27,732 nucleotides of DNA from CAYNYI01 sp964401455 (lineage in GTDB: Bacteria; Fibrobacterota; OXYB2-FULL-49-7; CAYNYI01), in assembly GCA_964401455.1 (NCBI GenBank), contig CAYNYI010000034.1, positions 1 through 27,732 of the forward strand. Reading direction: 5' to 3'. A model generated the notes under the pieces. That model was not told the DNA's origin, did no database searches, and was given only the letters and a program-made list of their open reading frames with translations. This document shows positions 25,001 to 27,732 of this stretch, piece by piece (position 1 is the stretch's first letter; the number at the start of each line of letters is the position of its first letter). Both the position numbers and the translations under genes were made by a program.

Positions 25001-26803
25001 AGTAGAGAAGAATTGCCTTTGGCGGTCAGGGAAATCATGACAAAACCGGGAGTTCATGAAAGGCTCCTAATGAACAAGGCGGAAATTGAACGGACTATTG
25101 AAAAGATAACGGCCAGGGAGAAACGATTCATCGATGCTGTTGAAACCATACAGGGTATAGAATCGGCTGTCGCACGGGCAATCGACGGCCTGACCAACAG
25201 CGTCCGGTATGAATTGGCGGCGCTTACCAATGCACTTAATGGTGGCTACATAGTGCCATCATCCGGCGGCGATGCAGTGCATAATCCATCGGCCGTGCCT
25301 ACGGGTAGAAATCTCTATGGCATAGATGCAGAAAGCACACCGGGAAAAGCAGCCTGGGATGCGGGGGTGGCGCTTGCCGATGCGATGCTCGACGAGCTCG
25401 TGAAAAAAAATGGCGCCTGGCCGCGCAAGGTGGCCTATACTTTGTGGGGTGGCGAGTTCATTCGTGACCGCGGAGCGACAGTAGCGCAGATTCTCTATCT
25501 ACTCGGCGTTGAACCGGTGCGGAATTCCGTTGGCCGGGTGTACGATGTTCGTCTGATTCCGGATGGGGAACTCGGCCGCCCACGCATTGATGTTCTGGTA
25601 CAGACCTCAGGCCAGTTCCGCGATATCGCCGCCACCCGCCTTTATCTGGTAGACAAAGCAGTCAAGCTGGCCGCGGAGGCAAAAAGCGAAGAGTACGATA
25701 ACTTTGTTGCCCAATCTACCCGTGATGCCGAACGCGTATTGAAAGAAAAAGGTCTCTCTCCGGTAGAGGCCCGTGAACTGTCGACCGCACGCGTGTTTGG
25801 CGGGGTAAATGGAAACTACGGGACTGGTATCATGGGCCTGGTCGAGGCAGGTGACCGGTATGATTCCGACACGGTCATTGCCAACCAGTACCTGAAAAAC
25901 ATGGGGGCGATTTACACCAAAGACCGCTGGGGTACTTTCACGCCCGGAATGCTTGAGGCCGCCGTGCAGAACACGGACGCTATCATGCACTCGCGGACAT
26001 CAAATGCTTCCGGCCCGCTGTCGCTGGACCATGTGTACGAGTTTATGGGCGGACTGAATACGGTAATCAAGAAAGTGACGGGCCGCGACCCGGACGGCAT
26101 GTTCATCGACATGCGCAACAAATACCACACACGCGTAGTAGATGCAAAGGAAGCGATCTGGACAGAGGCCCGATCGACGATCTTGAATCCGGCATTTATT
26201 ACGCCCCTTACAAAAGGAGGGGCGTCATCCGCTGAGACATTTGCCGAGGTGACCCGCAATACCTTTGCATGGAATGTAACCAAGGAATCGGTTATCGATG
26301 AGCAGCTGTGGGACAGGTATTATGAAACACTCATACGGGACACTCTCAATCTGGGGTTGCGTGAATTCTTTGAAGGCAAAAACCCCTTTGCCCTGCAGGA
26401 GATCACCGCGGTCATGCTTGAAACAGTCCGGAAAAAAATGTGGTCTCCTGATTCAGCGGTTATCCGGGATCTTGCGGCTCTCCATGTCGATCTGGTGAAA
26501 AGGCATGACGCCGGCTGCAGCGGATTTGTGTGCGATAATGCCAAGTTGCGCCAAATGATATCCGATGCGGTCGGCGCCCGGGAGGCACAGCCGTATGTAG
26601 AGGCAATTGAAAAGGTAAGGACGGCCGGTGGCAGCCCCCAGGATGCCGTTGTTCTTCGTAAAGAAACCATAATGGAAACCGTCATGGACCTGGCAAAAAG
26701 CAATCTCATTGTCATTATCATTGTCACTATCCTTGCAGGGCTGTTTGCCGGCTCTTATGTGTACACACGAATTAAGAACGCTCGTAAACAGGAGGGTATG
26801 TAA
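22100..26803 (+). CDS. hmuS: HmuS, CobN-like chelatase (probable heme dechelatase)
   Basis: A 1567-residue CobN/BchH-family large chelatase subunit. The metal/porphyrin-site motif HFGTHGSLEF is near residue 545, followed by NNIGEALIAKRR and SYITPP. The C-terminal conserved block starts at GRNLYGIDAESTPGKAAWD (about 1069) and includes YTLWGGEFIRDRG and FGGVNGNYGTG. An N-terminal anchor (about 4-20, Lys-Arg before it) and a C-terminal helix (about 1535-1557, basic tail) place both ends at the membrane with the catalytic part in the periplasm. HmuS homologues in Bacteroides have been reported to remove iron from heme anaerobically; true CobN inserts cobalt with CobS/CobT, which are absent here. 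Residues about 780-1050 between the conserved halves are weakly recognisable. ATG 22100 follows AGGGAG by six bases. Confidence 0.85.
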   Translation: MKRIIIATACVLLVVIAAHISWQAIRPTRVAFVNFRDWQVAEYMDASPSRFIAIERLDIRDGADPDFNRYDMTVVFGMGFKLTPEQKDAVKAAMQKGRSFYVHASSSPDSDLTNLRGEQLSRVRKYLSNGGPENIQAFLAYCRKEIHNRSLFSPVPAEPVEMPDTYYFDPETKDIFTDFGVYDSVSRAQGHSKQGSPRVLLLTSNVSPQNKATAEPFLAVMRALRKRGLNVYGASGFRSRLEKINEVNPDCVLLFAHGRLAPGRADSAIAILKKHNVPVFTPLVVHEPIAEWEVNQQGMQGGMLGQSIVVPEIDGGVNPFVIGGLRPNKDGYQVFAPIPQRVERLAAMVKGYVSLQTKPNAEKKIAIVYLKGPGKNALVAQGLEVIPSLLNTLRHLKRQGYDTGTLPDTPDALAARIDSLGPVLGTYAKGAQEAFVSNTAVTRVDADTLAQWMGRALRQELVDSVSAKYGPAPGGYLNGYDSLQGAFLALPSLRFGNVLLLPQLMPALGDDEFALVHGTKMPPPYPYIATYLFARYGFGADALIHFGTHGSLEFSPWKQSALSSLDWPDVLVGDRPHFYLYTINNIGEALIAKRRSYADLVSYITPPFRQGDLYGPFAELHRLVHQAMNTPDQTVNASYMEHIRKKSLEIGLDKDLAIPALEKPPLSDTLFDKIHRYIHAIEAEKITEGLYTIGIPYTSGQVSRTIAQMFIDPLAGSMAELALLESATSRRDIDDPHYFEEHFREPALKSINLIVQGKNDPLISRNVIAEYDILKKLHGSEQPDNIMEIMMSMMDDDGGSTNSFGTLSQDSLLNCLGTISADQECRKWFLKLRDEDMFKKTASMLDSHTYEKVKKLSKAIPAMRTGLEQFDKPCVREVIEHMAATGENKGIFEILRSDSVLALAQKKRLDHYAALRSAFSKPERIRILAACIKTDPINQKLSEIAPDTIRFWQQTIATALSLPPAFWSREELPLAVREIMTKPGVHERLLMNKAEIERTIEKITAREKRFIDAVETIQGIESAVARAIDGLTNSVRYELAALTNALNGGYIVPSSGGDAVHNPSAVPTGRNLYGIDAESTPGKAAWDAGVALADAMLDELVKKNGAWPRKVAYTLWGGEFIRDRGATVAQILYLLGVEPVRNSVGRVYDVRLIPDGELGRPRIDVLVQTSGQFRDIAATRLYLVDKAVKLAAEAKSEEYDNFVAQSTRDAERVLKEKGLSPVEARELSTARVFGGVNGNYGTGIMGLVEAGDRYDSDTVIANQYLKNMGAIYTKDRWGTFTPGMLEAAVQNTDAIMHSRTSNASGPLSLDHVYEFMGGLNTVIKKVTGRDPDGMFIDMRNKYHTRVVDAKEAIWTEARSTILNPAFITPLTKGGASSAETFAEVTRNTFAWNVTKESVIDEQLWDRYYETLIRDTLNLGLREFFEGKNPFALQEITAVMLETVRKKMWSPDSAVIRDLAALHVDLVKRHDAGCSGFVCDNAKLRQMISDAVGAREAQPYVEAIEKVRTAGGSPQDAVVLRKETIMETVMDLAKSNLIVIIIVTILAGLFAGSYVYTRIKNARKQEGM

Positions 26804-27093
26804 TGGGATACCTCAAAGATGATATTGCACACTTACAAAGTGACCTGCACCACATTCAAGAGGATATCGCTGATTTCAAGCAGAGACTGGACAGCAACAA
26901 GATTACACTAGCGCCACTGGAAGAACTGCTCAAACTGGGTGATTTTCTGGTACACATTGGCGATTTTGAAACACATGTACACGATGTGCTTGCGCATATC
27001 GGGCATGTGGAGCAGCATGGTAATACCACCTCGTTTCCAAATAAAAATAACGAACACGAAACCCTACAAAAGGAGCGACAATGGGACTGTTGA
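26803..27093 (+). CDS. Small histidine-ladder coiled-coil protein 1
   Basis: A 96-residue acidic, soluble protein, family not recognised. It begins MGYLKDDIAHLQSDLHHI and is predicted largely helical. Histidines fall at 10 and 17, and again at 51, 58, 65 and 72, each exactly seven residues apart, plus H60 and H68; ten histidines in all. The shared block ETHVHDVLAHIGHVEQH aligns with the next gene's DAHVHDVLTHVMHAESH. No signal peptide, so cytoplasmic. ATG 26803 shares its A with the hmuS stop (TAATG) and has GGAGGG six bases ahead. Metal or heme binding is inferred from the His stripe and from its place in a heme operon. Confidence 0.75.
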   Translation: MGYLKDDIAHLQSDLHHIQEDIADFKQRLDSNKITLAPLEELLKLGDFLVHIGDFETHVHDVLAHIGHVEQHGNTTSFPNKNNEHETLQKERQWDC

Positions 27094-27317
27094 AAGACGA
27101 TGTAATGCACCTTCGTAAAGACCTCGAGCACATGAACGAGGATATCGAACACCTTGGCAAGGATCTGAAAAACTGCTCATGCGGTGGCAGGTCACTGAAA
27201 GATCTTGAAGCGCATTTGCGTGATCTTGATGCGCATGTGCACGATGTGCTTACGCATGTCATGCATGCCGAATCACACGAGGAAATAGAAACCAATCAAC
27301 ATTCACAGGAACAGTAA
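27081..27317 (+). CDS. Small histidine-ladder coiled-coil protein 2 (paralogue)
   Basis: A 78-residue paralogue of the preceding protein. It begins MGLLKDDVMHLRKDLEHM, with histidines at 10, 17, 24, then 45, 52, 59 and 66, all in one heptad register (24 to 45 is three heptads), plus H54, H62 and H74. A CSCGG turn (32-36) separates two helices, which suggests a helical hairpin with histidines lining one face; the two cysteines could join in metal binding. It overlaps protein 1 by 13 bases and has AAAAGGAG six bases before ATG 27081. No export signal. Function unknown. Confidence 0.75.
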   Translation: MGLLKDDVMHLRKDLEHMNEDIEHLGKDLKNCSCGGRSLKDLEAHLRDLDAHVHDVLTHVMHAESHEEIETNQHSQEQ

Positions 27318-27333
27318 CAAAAGGATGTTTACG

Positions 27334-27717
27334 ATGAAAAACGCAATTGTACTGTACGGCTCGACAACCGGAAACACCAAGGCAGCGGCAGACACCATTG
27401 CCCCACAACTTGGCATAGCCGAGAAAAAAAGTGTCGACACGATGGATGTCGATTCACTCTCGGCGTATGATGTCATCATTGCCGGGACATCCACGTGGGG
27501 CAGCGGCGAGATTCAGGACGACTGGGCTCCGCTGCTAGACAAAATAGGCAAGCTAGACCTTAAAGGCAAAAAGGTCGCCCTTTTCGGTACCGGCGACCAG
27601 AGCGGGTATCCGGATACCTTTGTCGATGGTATGGGTGACCTCTACGATGCGTTCAGCACCGCCGGCGCATCGATAATAGGTGTGTCCTGCTTCAGCGTGA
27701 ACTGGACAATCAGTTGA
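27334..27717 (+). CDS. Flavodoxin with abnormal C-terminus
   Basis: A 127-residue flavodoxin. The FMN phosphate loop YGSTTGNT (residues 8-15), the flavin-contacting TSTWGSGEIQDDW and the second loop FGTGDQSGYPDTFVDGMG are all intact and of the long-chain FldA type. Normal FldA proteins continue for about 40 residues after AGASIIG with a W-P-T-x-G-Y loop and an LDEDNQ-type final segment. Here the protein ends in SCFSVNWTIS. Another frame across the end reads ELDNQL, reminiscent of the missing segment, so a deletion or frameshift is possible. ATG 27334 is preferred to 27325 because AAGGA lies eight bases ahead. It would supply low-potential electrons in the cytoplasm. Confidence 0.8.
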   Translation: MKNAIVLYGSTTGNTKAAADTIAPQLGIAEKKSVDTMDVDSLSAYDVIIAGTSTWGSGEIQDDWAPLLDKIGKLDLKGKKVALFGTGDQSGYPDTFVDGMGDLYDAFSTAGASIIGVSCFSVNWTIS

Positions 27718-27732
27718 TTTTAAAAGTTTGTA

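Noticed and set aside
25912..26283. Minus-strand open frames over hmuS and the TonB genes
   Set aside because: They are shadows of strongly supported plus-strand genes and show no domain motifs.
22100..26803. Cobaltochelatase CobN for B12 synthesis
   Set aside because: No CobS/CobT or other cobalamin genes are nearby, the protein is membrane-anchored at both ends, and HmuR/HmuY/DUF2149 neighbours indicate heme.

Overview
The window looks like chromosomal DNA from a Gram-negative, probably anaerobic bacterium. Outer-membrane TonB receptors, ExbB/ExbD/TonB motors, a lipobox protein and an O-antigen type sugar cluster all imply an outer membrane. The heme operon is of the Bacteroidota/Porphyromonas hmu type, while the TonB motor is of the TtpC/TonB2 type best known from Vibrio and relatives. 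An Rpn nuclease and moderate GC would fit Fibrobacterota/Chitinivibrionia or a similar lineage, but the phylum is only a guess. No rRNA, tRNA, CRISPR array or insertion sequence was seen.

Layout. (1) 31-999: an Rpn-family nuclease on the minus strand, with hairpins after it and a consensus promoter so close to its ATG that the mRNA must be nearly leaderless. (2) 1168-8898: a surface-polysaccharide operon on the plus strand: Wzx-like flippase, GT2 glycosyltransferase, polysaccharide-deacetylase-like protein, methyltransferase, sulfotransferase (its P-loop lies upstream of every ATG/GTG/TTG, so it seems to start at an AUC), a glutamine-amidotransferase/PP-loop fusion related to WbpG-type sugar amidotransferases, and a GT-C membrane glycosyltransferase. 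(3) 9001-17134: a TonB operon behind a promoter whose -10 overlaps a palindrome: small His-containing exported protein, TonB receptor with a CxxC plug motif, DUF2023, DUF3450-like coiled coil, TtpC, ExbB, ExbD, TonB, TPR protein and a 57-residue DUF2292 protein. (4) 17141-27717: an hmu-type heme operon: structured leader with an intrinsic terminator 13 bases before the first gene, HmuR-like receptor, a double HmuY lipoprotein, a strong internal terminator, HmuT/HmuU/HmuV-like inner-membrane proteins, a 1567-residue CobN-like HmuS anchored at both ends, two paralogous small proteins with histidines every seven residues, and a flavodoxin with an abnormal C-terminus.

How they fit together (inference). 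HmuY would capture heme and HmuR import it, powered by the TonB/ExbB/ExbD/TtpC motor encoded just upstream, since the hmu operon has no TonB of its own. HmuS would remove iron from heme in the periplasm, with HmuTUV as an energised inner-membrane partner. The flavodoxin and the His-ladder proteins have no export signals and could supply electrons and bind iron or heme on the cytoplasmic side. The His-ladder pair, the double HmuY and the attenuator-like leader are the least familiar parts and the best candidates for new biology.
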